DNA of 64,000 nt from Cesiribacter sp. SM1 (GTDB lineage: Bacteria > Bacteroidota > Bacteroidia > Cytophagales > Cyclobacteriaceae): the NCBI RefSeq assembly GCF_020178975.1, contig NZ_JAHXBU010000091.1, forward strand, positions 186,001-250,000. The letters are read 5' to 3'. Of this stretch, positions 27,034 through 35,877 are shown in pieces (within the stretch, counting starts at the first letter, position 1; each line of letters opens with the position of its first letter). The notes beneath the pieces were generated by a model, which saw only the letters and a list, made by a program, of their open reading frames with translations, was not told the origin of the DNA and ran no database searches. Both the position numbers and the translations under genes were made by a program.

Positions 27034-27984
27034 TTATTGTGTGAGATATTCAGCTTCTTCTGTAAGCTGTACAATTCTAAGCGGCATGGTGGCCGGAACT
27101 AGTCCTGCCTTTAGCACAATACGCTGCCCGCGTTCACTGGCCACAAAAGAAGTAAAGCCACTACCCAGGCCTGCCCGGGCTTCGCGGCTCAGCACATACA
27201 CAGATCGCTGCAGCGGGTAGAACTTTTGTGCCAGGTAGGCCTGGTAGGGTTGTACATAATCAGTAGCTGCAGCAGAATACAGTGCTGCAATCTTTACATC
27301 CCTGATAAACTGCTGGCTAAGGCTGTCGTCGGTATCGCTTACCCACGAAACCCCGATAATGCCGATGGCATTTGGGTTGGCCTGCACATGCGCCACTACC
27401 TCGGGGTTGCTGTTAACCGCAAAGCAGTTAGGGGGCAGTGCACTCACCCCTGCAAGCGAATCTTTCAGCACACGCACAGCACCAGAGCGTGCATTATCAA
27501 ATACTACCTGTATGTCTCCCAGGGAAGAGGCTGCATTCAGCTCTTTCCATTGCTGCTGCTCTCCCCTAAGCACCCCCACCAGCTGTTCGGTGGTAAAGAG
27601 CGTGTCGGGGTTGGCCGCATTGAGGATAACAGCCAGGGCGTCGCCAGCCACTCTTGTTTCCGCCGGCCAGATTTTGCCAGCCTGCAGCTGCTCCTTTTCT
27701 CCGGCAGTAAGGGTGCGGGTTACCACCGCCAGCACGGCACTATCAGCCAGCATATACTCTACAGCTTGCTGTTCCGGCAGGTACACTGCCTCTATGTCGG
27801 CTTGGGTGTAAATGCCCTCAAAGGCAGCAATCTGGGCCTCTACGATTGGTCGCAGGGCTTCATCTGCCGCTATGATAAGCTTACCGGAAGTAGGCGTATC
27901 CAGCACAGCCTCCTGTTTCTGGGATGGCCCAGAGCAGGCCATCCCGAAAACAAGTGCAATAGCAATATACCTCTTATTGCTCAT
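27034..27984 (-). CDS. PstS-like substrate-binding lipoprotein in the TonB cluster
   Basis: This 316-residue lipoprotein (cysteine 17 in FGMACSG) has a phosphate-binding-protein-like fold. Its start SGKLIIAADEALRPIVEAQIAAF is similar to PstS-type binding proteins, and further segments AVVTRTLTAGEKEQL and IGIIGVSWVSD resemble the same superfamily. The sequence is distant from the true PstS at 39138-40157 and it has no adjacent permease genes, so its ligand may not be phosphate. It overlaps the 79-residue gene by 11 bp and precedes the TPR gene. A role in TonB-linked uptake or signalling is inferred from context. Confidence 0.8.
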   Translation of the reverse strand: MSNKRYIAIALVFGMACSGPSQKQEAVLDTPTSGKLIIAADEALRPIVEAQIAAFEGIYTQADIEAVYLPEQQAVEYMLADSAVLAVVTRTLTAGEKEQLQAGKIWPAETRVAGDALAVILNAANPDTLFTTEQLVGVLRGEQQQWKELNAASSLGDIQVVFDNARSGAVRVLKDSLAGVSALPPNCFAVNSNPEVVAHVQANPNAIGIIGVSWVSDTDDSLSQQFIRDVKIAALYSAAATDYVQPYQAYLAQKFYPLQRSVYVLSREARAGLGSGFTSFVASERGQRIVLKAGLVPATMPLRIVQLTEEAEYLTQ

Positions 27985-28213
27985 CGTTATTTTCTCCTTT
28001 CGTTAGCAGGTACTTCACAGCAAACCGCCAGGCCCTGAAAATCCCATACCCAATCAGCATGATGCCCAGCGGAACCTTTTGGGCTGCAGGCATTTGCTCC
28101 AGCTTTCCCATCGATAGCAACACAGCGGTACCCAGTACTATATAAGCCACTGCCATAATAGCCGTGAGGTACTTCATTACCAGCTGGTAGCGGGGATCTG
28201 CGATAAATTTCAT
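27974..28213 (-). CDS. Small membrane protein of the TonB cluster
   Basis: This 79-residue protein has two predicted transmembrane helices (about 14-34 and 45-65) and a charged C-terminus (KGENNDEQ). It lies between tonB (gap 2 bp) and the binding lipoprotein (overlap 11 bp), strongly suggesting co-translation. I do not know its function. It is probably an inner-membrane accessory of the ExbB/ExbD/TonB complex. Confidence 0.75.
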   Translation of the reverse strand: MKFIADPRYQLVMKYLTAIMAVAYIVLGTAVLLSMGKLEQMPAAQKVPLGIMLIGYGIFRAWRFAVKYLLTKGENNDEQ

Positions 28214-28215
28214 GG

Positions 28216-29022
28216 CTACGAATTAGAGATCTGAAATTTAATGGGGAGGATTCTGCGCACCCGAACAGCCTGTCCGTTTTGCTTTCCCGGTTTCCAGCCT
28301 GGCATGGAGGAAATTACCCGAACCGCTTCTTCGTCGCAGCCCATGCCAATGCCCCGTACCACCACTACTTCTTTGATCTGGCCCGTTTCATCGATCATAA
28401 AGCTTACCATAACGGTACCCTGTATGCCTGTTCTAAGGGCCTGCCTGGGGTACTCGATGTTTTTAGCCAGCCATTGCATCAGGGCAGCATCGCCACCTTC
28501 AAACTCTGGCATTTGTTCTACAATCGTAAAAACTTCTGCAGGAGCGCCCTCTCCGGTATCGGTTACTTCAACCGGCGGTCCTTCAAATACCACATCGGCA
28601 TCGCCTTCTATGGTTTCTGCGCCTGTTTCATTTGCCTTTATTTCCTCGATGGTGGGCATCACCTCCTCTTCAGGCACTTCCTGGTCTGTTACTTTGGGAG
28701 GCAGAAATTTAATGACTGCTTTCACCGGGGGCGGCACATTTAGCTTAGGTGGCGGCGGGGCCATTTTATCGATGGGTGGCGGCGGGGCAAGATCGGTATA
28801 GCGAATGGTTTTGGCTGCCTTGGGCGCCTCTACTTCCTCTGCCTTAAAGTACTCCAGGAGCCGGGGCACCGATAAGGCCAGCATAAATACCGACAGTGCA
28901 ATAGCTGCAGACAAAAGCACATTCCTGTCGTAAATTTTCCGGAGCAGGTAAGCGCCGTAGTGCTTGTTACGCCCTTCAAAGACTACGTCGTTCCAGTTCT
29001 GATATGTTAACTCTGGTTTCAT
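28216..29022 (-). CDS. tonB: TonB-like energy transducer
   Basis: This 268-residue protein has a short cytoplasmic start, one transmembrane helix (about 33-55), a Pro-rich periplasmic linker (PPPPIDKMAPPPPKLNVPPP) and a C-terminal TonB domain (about 175-268). The domain shows the YPRQALRTGIQGTVMVSFMIDETGQIKEVVVV and GWKPGKQNGQAVRVRRILPIKF patterns (split here). It couples the proton motive force, via ExbB/ExbD, to outer-membrane TonB-dependent transporters. It starts 10 bp after the second exbD. Confidence 0.93.
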   Translation of the reverse strand: MKPELTYQNWNDVVFEGRNKHYGAYLLRKIYDRNVLLSAAIALSVFMLALSVPRLLEYFKAEEVEAPKAAKTIRYTDLAPPPPIDKMAPPPPKLNVPPPVKAVIKFLPPKVTDQEVPEEEVMPTIEEIKANETGAETIEGDADVVFEGPPVEVTDTGEGAPAEVFTIVEQMPEFEGGDAALMQWLAKNIEYPRQALRTGIQGTVMVSFMIDETGQIKEVVVVRGIGMGCDEEAVRVISSMPGWKPGKQNGQAVRVRRILPIKFQISNS

Positions 29023-29032
29023 GAAGTACTGT

Positions 29033-29539
29033 TTAAAGGTTGCTGATAAGGGCTACATCCTCGGGCGTAATATCTACCAGGGCAAAGCGCGCCACATTGG
29101 AGATCTGCATTTCGTCCAGGATATCTACCAGGTTCTTGTACTTAGAGCCATCGGAGGGCTTTATGAGCACCACCATGTCTTTAATCTGCTGATTTTGCTC
29201 CAGCAGAATTTTGCGAACGCCTTCCTGCGAGAAATTGGTTACCTGTATCTGCGGGTCGGTGATCCCCACATACCAGTACACCTTATCCTCCTTGCCCAAT
29301 ACCAGGTTAAGCACCTTTTTCTCATTTACGAGCGGCTGGTTATCTTCCTTTTTTGGTTTCTCGGGCATGGTTAGCTCCATGGTTTGAGGCTTGTTGAAGG
29401 TGGTAGCCAGCATAAAGAAGGTAAGCAGCAGAAATGCCAGGTCTACCATGGGCGTCATGTCGATGCTTGTAGACGATTTTTTACTGCGTACTTTTTTGCC
29501 TTTATCCTTACCACCCCCTGATTCTTTTATTTCAGCCAT
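29033..29539 (-). CDS. exbD: ExbD/TolR family protein, second copy
   Basis: This 168-residue protein has the ExbD/TolR layout: basic N-terminus, one transmembrane helix with the conserved Asp in SIDMTPMVDLAFLLLTFFM (about 25-43), and a periplasmic domain. The Asp in the helix is part of the proton path of the ExbB-ExbD motor. A paralogue lies immediately upstream (29560). Doubled exbD genes are usual in Bacteroidota TonB clusters. It starts 20 bp after the first exbD. Confidence 0.93.
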   Translation of the reverse strand: MAEIKESGGGKDKGKKVRSKKSSTSIDMTPMVDLAFLLLTFFMLATTFNKPQTMELTMPEKPKKEDNQPLVNEKKVLNLVLGKEDKVYWYVGITDPQIQVTNFSQEGVRKILLEQNQQIKDMVVLIKPSDGSKYKNLVDILDEMQISNVARFALVDITPEDVALISNL

Positions 29540-29559
29540 TGTTGTTGCTTTTAATCAGT

Positions 29560-30150
29560 TTAGGACTCTTTTTCCAGGTTGGTGATCATGTTGAAACGGC
29601 TGATGTTGTTGTCCTTCAGCGTATTCAGCACCTGTTTCACCACAGGGTAGGCGGCTTCTCGATCGCCCTTAAGGGCAATGCGGAGTTTGGGGTTGCTCAC
29701 CCGTGCCAGCACTACCCAATCGGCCAGCTCGTTACGCAGCGAGTCGCAGGGAATGCCAGGCTGCCGTATGGCCTTGCGTTCTTCGGCAGGCAGGCTTAGG
29801 AACTCCTTAAGGTTGCCTACCGGCACGCCCATGCTCGACATAAGCATGAAAGCCTGTTTCTCCTCTTCGGTAAACTGCAGGCCGTACTTCTCGCCTATTT
29901 TGCCCAGGAGTGCCTCCCGGGTGTACTTGCCGTCCATGTTAAAATAAATGGTGCCTTCTCTTGCAATGGATATGGTCAGGATATCGGTATCGGGCAACTT
30001 AATGTCCGATACCGATGAGGGCATATCTACCACCACAGGCTCTTCGGGAGCAAATTTGGTGGTAAGCATAAAGAAGGTTACCAGCAGAAAGGCAAGGTCC
30101 ACCATGGGGGTCATGTCCAGGCTGGGCTTGGTTCTTTTTGGGCTCGACAT
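29560..30150 (-). CDS. exbD: ExbD/TolR family protein, first copy
   Basis: This 196-residue protein has the ExbD/TolR transmembrane motif LDMTPMVDLAFLLVTFFML near the N-terminus and a longer periplasmic part than its partner at 29033. It works with ExbB as a proton-driven motor for TonB. The two ExbD proteins share the helix but differ in the periplasmic domain, so they may form a heteromeric complex. The ATG is 17 bp after the exbB stop. Confidence 0.93.
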   Translation of the reverse strand: MSSPKRTKPSLDMTPMVDLAFLLVTFFMLTTKFAPEEPVVVDMPSSVSDIKLPDTDILTISIAREGTIYFNMDGKYTREALLGKIGEKYGLQFTEEEKQAFMLMSSMGVPVGNLKEFLSLPAEERKAIRQPGIPCDSLRNELADWVVLARVSNPKLRIALKGDREAAYPVVKQVLNTLKDNNISRFNMITNLEKES

Positions 30151-30167
30151 TGGATACCTCCTCCTGC

Positions 30168-30992
30168 TTAAGCAGCTACTGTTTCGTTTTTCTGCGCAGC
30201 AAAGTTCTGTACAATGGTATAACCGGCTTCGTCGATGCCATGGGTAAGCTTATCGATGGTGCTGGTAAAGTAGTTGTACATGATAATGGCAATGGCCGAA
30301 GTACCAATACCCAGGGCTGTGTTGATCAGCGCTTCTGAAATACCGTTTGCCAGGGCTACTGCATCTGGTGCACCGGCAGTTGCCAGCGCAGCAAAAGCCT
30401 TGATCATACCCAGTACGGTACCCAGCAGACCCATCAGCGTAGCAATTGAGGCAATGGTGGCAATAATTACCAGGTTTTTCTCCAGCATCGGCATTTCCAG
30501 CTGAGTGGTTTCCTCAATATCCTTCTGAATGGCCAGGATCTTCTTATCTTCTTCCAGGCTGTGGTTGCGGCTCATTTCCCTGTATTTGAGCAGGCCTGCC
30601 TTTACCACGTTGGCTACAGAACCTTTCTGCTGGTCGCAGAGTGCAATTGCATTGGAAAGCTCGCCCCTGTTCACCAGGGTTTTAACGGTGCGGATAAAAT
30701 TTTTAAGGCTACCCTTCCCTTTGGCACTGCTGATGGTAATAAAGCGCTCCAGCGAAAATGTAAGCGTCATGATGAGCAGGCCAAGCAGCATGGGCACAAT
30801 CAGACCACCTTTGTACACAATGCCCAGCCAGTTACCAGGCAGCGGGTGGTTGTTCGGGTCTCCGCCCTGGAAGTTATCGGGGTTGCCCAGCACATACTGG
30901 AAGATCAGGTAAGAAGCTACCAGGATGGCAGGGATTACAATGGCAGCAAAACCAGATTTCAGGTTGTCTATAAGATTAGATTGAGTTTTCAT
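30168..30992 (-). CDS. exbB: ExbB/TolQ/MotA family proton channel protein
   Basis: This 274-residue protein has an N-terminal transmembrane helix (SGFAAIVIPAILVASYLIF), then the ExbB core with two more helices, including the TLMGLLGTVLGMIKAF and SEALINTALGIGTSAIAIIMYN signatures. It forms the pentameric proton channel that energises TonB. The ATG at 30992 (MKTQSNLIDNLKSG) is chosen; the longer frame from 31100 is less likely. It is the first gene of a seven-gene run that ends with the TPR gene, and probably extends to ndh and the DAACS gene. Confidence 0.93.
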   Translation of the reverse strand: MKTQSNLIDNLKSGFAAIVIPAILVASYLIFQYVLGNPDNFQGGDPNNHPLPGNWLGIVYKGGLIVPMLLGLLIMTLTFSLERFITISSAKGKGSLKNFIRTVKTLVNRGELSNAIALCDQQKGSVANVVKAGLLKYREMSRNHSLEEDKKILAIQKDIEETTQLEMPMLEKNLVIIATIASIATLMGLLGTVLGMIKAFAALATAGAPDAVALANGISEALINTALGIGTSAIAIIMYNYFTSTIDKLTHGIDEAGYTIVQNFAAQKNETVAA

Positions 30993-31131
30993 ATTGTTAA
31001 GATGTGAGTTTGTAGGGCGCGTTAGCCCCGTTATTGTTGTTAGTTCTTTTAATAAAGTGTGTAGAGTGCTGTAAAATCCTCCTGTGGAGGACATAAACAT
31101 AGATTAGTAAAGCAGAGTGGGGATAGTTATG

Positions 31132-31521
31132 CTATATCAGCAGGCACCTGAAAAGAATATGCAGCTGTACGGGCGGGGCCACTGCTACAACAGCCGGCAG
31201 AGCGGGGCTACTGTTTAACCACCTGGATAACAGCAGAAGCCCATGCTGACCACCCATTGCTGCAGCAGGAATAAACTTAGGCCCTGACTGCTGAAAATAG
31301 GCTTCACCATAGGAGTAAGCTGGCAGTGCCGGGAGATTGGTATGTCCCTGGTGTGGAAAATCCACATGCTCGCAGCATATTTCCTGGGCAGCAGCAAAGG
31401 TCTCATGCTCCGCCTGGCTTCTGTTCAGCAACCCCACCTGCAGGCATAGCAGGATGCCCAGCACTGCAAAGAGTGTTGTAAGCGTTTCTACCGCTTCTGC
31501 ATATATGGGTTTAGCTTTCAA
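31132..31521 (-). CDS. Hypothetical small protein translationally coupled to DedA
   Basis: This 129-residue frame has a predicted TTG start at 31521 that overlaps the DedA stop in a TTGA (31518-31521). It has a hydrophobic helix near the N-terminus (LTTLFAVLGILLCLQVGLL), then a Cys/His-containing stretch (AQEICCEHVDFPHQGH) and a hydrophobic, Pro/Ala-rich end. The overlap suggests translational coupling, but the frame has no ATG near the start and the protein is not recognised. It may be real or a chance frame. Confidence 0.4.
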   Translation of the reverse strand: MKAKPIYAEAVETLTTLFAVLGILLCLQVGLLNRSQAEHETFAAAQEICCEHVDFPHQGHTNLPALPAYSYGEAYFQQSGPKFIPAAAMGGQHGLLLLSRWLNSSPALPAVVAVAPPVQLHILFRCLLI

Positions 31522-32168
31522 GCTTCTACAGTTTCGGTTGTGAGCTTACTTCTCTTTTTTTCTTTCCTGAAGGTGCTGATAACGGGTATGGCCGAAACCA
31601 CGATCATTGCTACAACCACCAGCTCCAGGTACTCCTTGATCTGCGGAAAGCTTTTGCCCAGCAGAAAGCCTGCCACTACAAAAGAGCATATCCAGACAAG
31701 TGCACCCAGTATGTTGTAGAGCATAAACTGCCTGAAGTTTACCCCCACCAGGCCTGCCAGAATAGGCACAAAAGTGCGGATGATAGGCAGAAAGCGTCCA
31801 ATGATGAGGGTGAACTTTCCATGCCTGCCATAGTAGCTGCGCGTCATCTCCAGGTACTTCTTTTTGTAAAAAAGGCTTTCCGGCATGTTAAGCAGGAACT
31901 TACCCATTCTATTCCCAAAGAGGTAGCCACAGCTATACCCCAGTATGGCCGCAACATTCAGCAACAGCAGGAGCTCTCCCAGCCCTTGCGGCAGCACCCC
32001 TGTACCACACAAAAGGCCAGTGGTAAACAAAAGGGAGTCGCCTGGCAGAAAGAAGCCAAAGAAGAAGCCCGATTCCAGGAACACGATCAGCAGCAGGAGG
32101 TATACCCCACCGCTTAGCAGGATGGTTTCCGGATTAAGCCATTGCAGTATGTTTTCCAGCCACTCCAT
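31518..32168 (-). CDS. DedA family membrane protein
   Basis: This 216-residue protein has five or so transmembrane segments and the DedA (SNARE-associated) motifs FLESGFFFGFFLPGDSLLFTTGLL and GRFLPIIRTFVPILAGLVGV (split). DedA proteins take part in recycling of lipid carriers and membrane homeostasis. The ATG at 32168 begins one base after the secDF stop (TGATATG), so the genes are coupled; the TTG at 32180 would overlap secDF and is not used. Confidence 0.92.
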   Translation of the reverse strand: MEWLENILQWLNPETILLSGGVYLLLLIVFLESGFFFGFFLPGDSLLFTTGLLCGTGVLPQGLGELLLLLNVAAILGYSCGYLFGNRMGKFLLNMPESLFYKKKYLEMTRSYYGRHGKFTLIIGRFLPIIRTFVPILAGLVGVNFRQFMLYNILGALVWICSFVVAGFLLGKSFPQIKEYLELVVVAMIVVSAIPVISTFRKEKKRSKLTTETVEA

Positions 32169-32169
32169 A

Positions 32170-35100
32170 TCAGGCAGCAATTGCTTTTTTGGTTTTGGTG
32201 GTTTTCTGTGCTACCTCTGCTTCACCTGGCTTTTTGTTCTTTATAAAATCAAGCACAATGGGTGCAGCTATAAAGATTGATGAGTAGGTACCGAAGATAA
32301 CACCAAGCAGCAGTGCAAAGGAGAAACCTCTTAGGGCATCGCCACCAAACATGAACAGCACCAGCACCACAATAAACACGGTTAAGGAGGTGATGATGGT
32401 ACGGCTAAGCGTGCTGTTGATAGAGGCATTCAGTACCCTGGGCAGGTTCTCGTCTTTTTCATCTTTAAAGAACTCCCGGATGCGGTCGAACACCACCACG
32501 GTATCGTTAATGCTGTAGCCCACCACGGTGAGTACTGCTGCAATAAACACCTGGTCAATCTCCAGCTGTATGCCAAACCAGCGGGCAAGCGCAAAGCCGG
32601 AGAAAACAATCAGCACATCGTGCGTAAGGGCAATCAAAGCACCTGCACCATACTGCCACTTCTGAAAACGGATCAGGATGTACAGAAAGATTATACCCAG
32701 GGAGTACAGAATGGAGGTTCTGGCTGTACCCTGTATATCATCGGCCATGGTGGCCCCCACTTTTGAGGAGCTTAGCAGCGCTGGATTTTTATCGGAGAAC
32801 TCCTCCAGGCCTTTTTTCAGCGCTGCTTCTACTTTCTCATCAGCAGTGCCTGTCTCGTCCTGTATCAGGTAGCTGGTGGTGATCTTCAGCTGGTGCTTGC
32901 CATTGAAGGTTTTAACTTCCAGCCCGGTTTGTTCAAAATCATCTGCCAGGGCCTCACGCACCTGTGCTGCAGGCAGCGGCTCGCTGAATTTTACTACATA
33001 AGAACGGCCTCCCCTGAAATCGACACCCAGGTTTAAGCCACCCTGCAGCAATATACTTACCAGGCCGGCGCCAATCACCAGGGCAGAAAACGCATAGGCC
33101 ATTTTGCGCTTCCCGATAAAATCGATGTTGAGGTTACGGAAAAGTGACCTGGAGAAAGGTGTAGAAAATGAGAGCAGTAATTTGCTGTCTTTTCTTGCCA
33201 TCCATTCTATCAGCAAACGGGTAATGAATACGGCTGTAAACAGGGAAGAAACAATCCCAATCATCAGCACTACCGCAAAACCTTTCACCGGTCCGGAGCC
33301 AAACATATAGAGGATGGCACCGGTAAGAAAGGTAGTGATGTTAGAGTCGAGGATAGAGCTATACGCTTTATCGTAACCAAGCTTTATGGCCTGTACCAGG
33401 CCCTTGCCCTTCAGCAGCTCTTCTTTGATGCGCTCAAAAATAAGCACGTTGGCATCTACACTCATACCAATGGTGAGCACAATACCGGCAATGCCCGGCA
33501 GCGTAAGCGCTGCACTGAACTGCGCCAGGATACCCAGGATAAAGAACACGTTTACAAACAGGGCCGCATTGGCTACAATACCCCCGGAGCCATAGTAAAA
33601 GATCATAAAGATAACCACCAGGCCCAGGCCGGCTGCCATGGAGAGCAAACCCTGCTGAATGGTTTCAAGACCCAGCGACGGACCCACCACGGCTTCTTCC
33701 ACAATGGTGGTAGGGGCAGGCAGCTTACCTGCTTTTAAGATGTTGGCCAGGTCTTTAGCTTCATCAATGGTAAAGCTGCCGGAAATGCTGGAGTAACCAT
33801 TTGGAATTTCTGACTGCACCACCGGTGCGGAGTACACAAAACCATCCAGCACAATGGCAACACGGCGGCCAATACTTTCTGATGTTAGCTTTTGCCACTG
33901 TCTTGCACCAAAGCCATCCATCTGCATCGAAACAGCAGGCTGTCCGTTCTCGCTGAAATCCTGGCGGGCATCTGTTACCACCTCGCCATTTAAGGCTGCT
34001 TTGCCGTTGCTTTCCTTTTTAAGGGCATAGAGCTCCAGGTACTGGGCTCCATCTTCAGCTGCAGTAGCTTTTACCTCCCATTTAAAGGCAAGGGCATGGG
34101 GCAGCAGTTCCTGTATTTCTTTAGTGGCCAGAAACTGGTTGATGGCTGCTGTATCTTCTAGGGCATATACCAGGCTATACTGCGACTTAAGCTTGCTGAA
34201 GAGCGGAGAAAGCTGGTCAGCAGGCGATGGAGCCAAACTGTCGGCAGCTGCAGCCACTTCTGTTGGGTTTGCTATGGCAGCTACTGAATCGGTGGCTGTA
34301 CCAGCAGCGCTGATAGTATCTCCTGCTGATAAGAGGCTGGCCAGCTCATCTGCAGGTGTGGCAGCTGCTTTTGCTTCTGCTCCTGTGTTCAGGTTATTAA
34401 CCCAGTATTCGTTGGCTGCCTGCAGCTCGGGGTATAATTCCGATACCTCGTATACTTTCCAGAATTCCAGCTTGGCCACTCCCTGCATAAGCTTGCGTAC
34501 GCGCTCCGGGTTGTCTACACCGGGCAGCTCTACCTGAATACGGTCGGTACCGGGCAGGCGCTGCAGGTTAGGGTTGGCAACGCCAAACTTATCTACACGG
34601 GTACGCAGAATCTTAAAGGAACGATCCATGGCATCGTTTACCTCTGCTTCCAATATCTGCACTACGGCAGTATTGGTAGACTCCAGCGATATCTTATCTT
34701 TATTGGCAGGCGACAGGAAGAGCTCGGCCAGCTTTCTATCGGGAGCTATCTCCTGGAAAGCCTCATAAAAAAGCTGAACAAAGCTTTTGGAGCTGCCCCC
34801 CTGATTGGCCTTGGCCGCCTCCAGGGCCGCCAAAAATTGTGGGTCGGTGCTGTTGCCCGACATACCCGTCAGTATGTCTGCAGGAGCAACTTCCAGCACC
34901 ATGTACATGCCACCCTGGAGGTCAAGGCCAAGATTTAATTCATATTCTTTTACCTCCTGGTAGGTAAATTCCATACCCAGGAAGTTGTACACCGGCTTTC
35001 TCCAGAGAGAATCCAGGTAGTGTTGCTGTTTGCGGTAGTCCAGGTTTCCATCCTGCTGCAGGGCATACCGTTCGGCAGACTTTTGGATGTTTCTGGAAAC

Positions 35101-35178
35101 AAATGTAAAGGAGAGATAGAATATACAGAGCGCACTAACGAGCACCGTCAGCACGACAATAAACGACTTATTGCGCAT
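32170..35178 (-). CDS. secDF: Fused SecD-SecF protein export subunit
   Basis: This 1002-residue protein is a SecD-SecF fusion. The SecD half has an N-terminal helix, a D1-type motif DLQGGMYMVLE, a long periplasmic region and RND-type helices (TIGMSVDANVLIFERIKEEL). The SecF half starts near 665 with VDFRGGRSYVVKF and ends with its own helices (YSINDTVVVFDRIREFFKD). It uses the proton motive force to complete Sec-dependent translocation. Bacteroidota commonly have this fused form. The DedA gene follows after one base. An Ala/Thr-rich insertion (about 268-320) breaks the SecD periplasmic domain, and its low-complexity sequence is unusual. Confidence 0.95.
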   Translation of the reverse strand: MRNKSFIVVLTVLVSALCIFYLSFTFVSRNIQKSAERYALQQDGNLDYRKQQHYLDSLWRKPVYNFLGMEFTYQEVKEYELNLGLDLQGGMYMVLEVAPADILTGMSGNSTDPQFLAALEAAKANQGGSSKSFVQLFYEAFQEIAPDRKLAELFLSPANKDKISLESTNTAVVQILEAEVNDAMDRSFKILRTRVDKFGVANPNLQRLPGTDRIQVELPGVDNPERVRKLMQGVAKLEFWKVYEVSELYPELQAANEYWVNNLNTGAEAKAAATPADELASLLSAGDTISAAGTATDSVAAIANPTEVAAAADSLAPSPADQLSPLFSKLKSQYSLVYALEDTAAINQFLATKEIQELLPHALAFKWEVKATAAEDGAQYLELYALKKESNGKAALNGEVVTDARQDFSENGQPAVSMQMDGFGARQWQKLTSESIGRRVAIVLDGFVYSAPVVQSEIPNGYSSISGSFTIDEAKDLANILKAGKLPAPTTIVEEAVVGPSLGLETIQQGLLSMAAGLGLVVIFMIFYYGSGGIVANAALFVNVFFILGILAQFSAALTLPGIAGIVLTIGMSVDANVLIFERIKEELLKGKGLVQAIKLGYDKAYSSILDSNITTFLTGAILYMFGSGPVKGFAVVLMIGIVSSLFTAVFITRLLIEWMARKDSKLLLSFSTPFSRSLFRNLNIDFIGKRKMAYAFSALVIGAGLVSILLQGGLNLGVDFRGGRSYVVKFSEPLPAAQVREALADDFEQTGLEVKTFNGKHQLKITTSYLIQDETGTADEKVEAALKKGLEEFSDKNPALLSSSKVGATMADDIQGTARTSILYSLGIIFLYILIRFQKWQYGAGALIALTHDVLIVFSGFALARWFGIQLEIDQVFIAAVLTVVGYSINDTVVVFDRIREFFKDEKDENLPRVLNASINSTLSRTIITSLTVFIVVLVLFMFGGDALRGFSFALLLGVIFGTYSSIFIAAPIVLDFIKNKKPGEAEVAQKTTKTKKAIAA

Positions 35179-35447
35179 GATGATTTTTCCACAACTGTTA
35201 TAGGATAGAATATAGAGGGGTGTTAGCAGGGAGGACTATCGTTTCCCGGGTGATGGCAGGTGCCGGTACAGGTAATTAACCTATAAAACCGGATCTGCGC
35301 TTTACCCTTCCGCAGGAGATCTGTTACAGCCCGTATATCAATACCGCGACCTGTAAACAGCATGTATCAGCGTGGGCAGATTTCTCCAGCCTGATGGCAG
35401 ACACTGTTGTCTGCATCACCATTTGCCAACAAAGAGTTGTGGAAGGC

Positions 35448-35795
35448 CTAGGGGGCCAGGGTGGAAACAAAAACGAAATTGATCTTTGGAATAAAGAGCT
35501 GCTCAAAGCTAGCCCTGTACTCCTGAATTTCTGGAGAAAGAACCGCCTGCATGAGCGCCCATACCTTAGGCAGGGCAAAAAAGAGAACAGGTACCACCAG
35601 GCGTGGTTCCGGAGCAGGGGTCAGGTCAGGAGCATCAGAATAAGAAACATTGGAAATCGTGGTTTCAGTCGGTGATGACTTTTTAGCAATCTCCTCTGCC
35701 TGCAGTGGATAAAACAAGGCTAACGACAATACCATTGCAGCCATCACCAGCATGAAGGCTTTTTGCAAGAGGCTTGGCGTTGTACGTTGTTTCAT
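35448..35795 (-). CDS. Hypothetical exported protein
   Basis: This 115-residue frame has a convincing signal peptide (MKQRTTPSLLQKAFMLVMAA and onward to LQAEE) and a polar body. A hydrophobic stretch around VVPVLFFALPKVWALM follows. No known domain is seen. A -7 box (TACATTTG on the minus strand, 35803-35810) lies only 8 bp from the ATG, which would give a very short leader. It is probably real because of the signal peptide. Confidence 0.55.
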   Translation of the reverse strand: MKQRTTPSLLQKAFMLVMAAMVLSLALFYPLQAEEIAKKSSPTETTISNVSYSDAPDLTPAPEPRLVVPVLFFALPKVWALMQAVLSPEIQEYRASFEQLFIPKINFVFVSTLAP

Positions 35796-35877
35796 CTTAT
35801 TGCAAATGTATAGAACATTTGTACTGTAATATACCTAATTGGCAAAATTAATTTTATGGCAGGCTGTTATCCTGCCA

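Noticed and set aside
27226-28038. Plus-strand frame of 270 residues
   Set aside because: It is antisense to the PstS-like lipoprotein gene; the Cys-rich composition is typical of antisense frames.
31000-31100. N-terminal extension of exbB to 31100
   Set aside because: The added residues show no ExbB similarity, and an ATG at 30992 fits the family start.
35324-35675. Short frames on both strands upstream of secDF
   Set aside because: They overlap the exported-protein frame at 35448-35795, which has a signal peptide, and have no support of their own.
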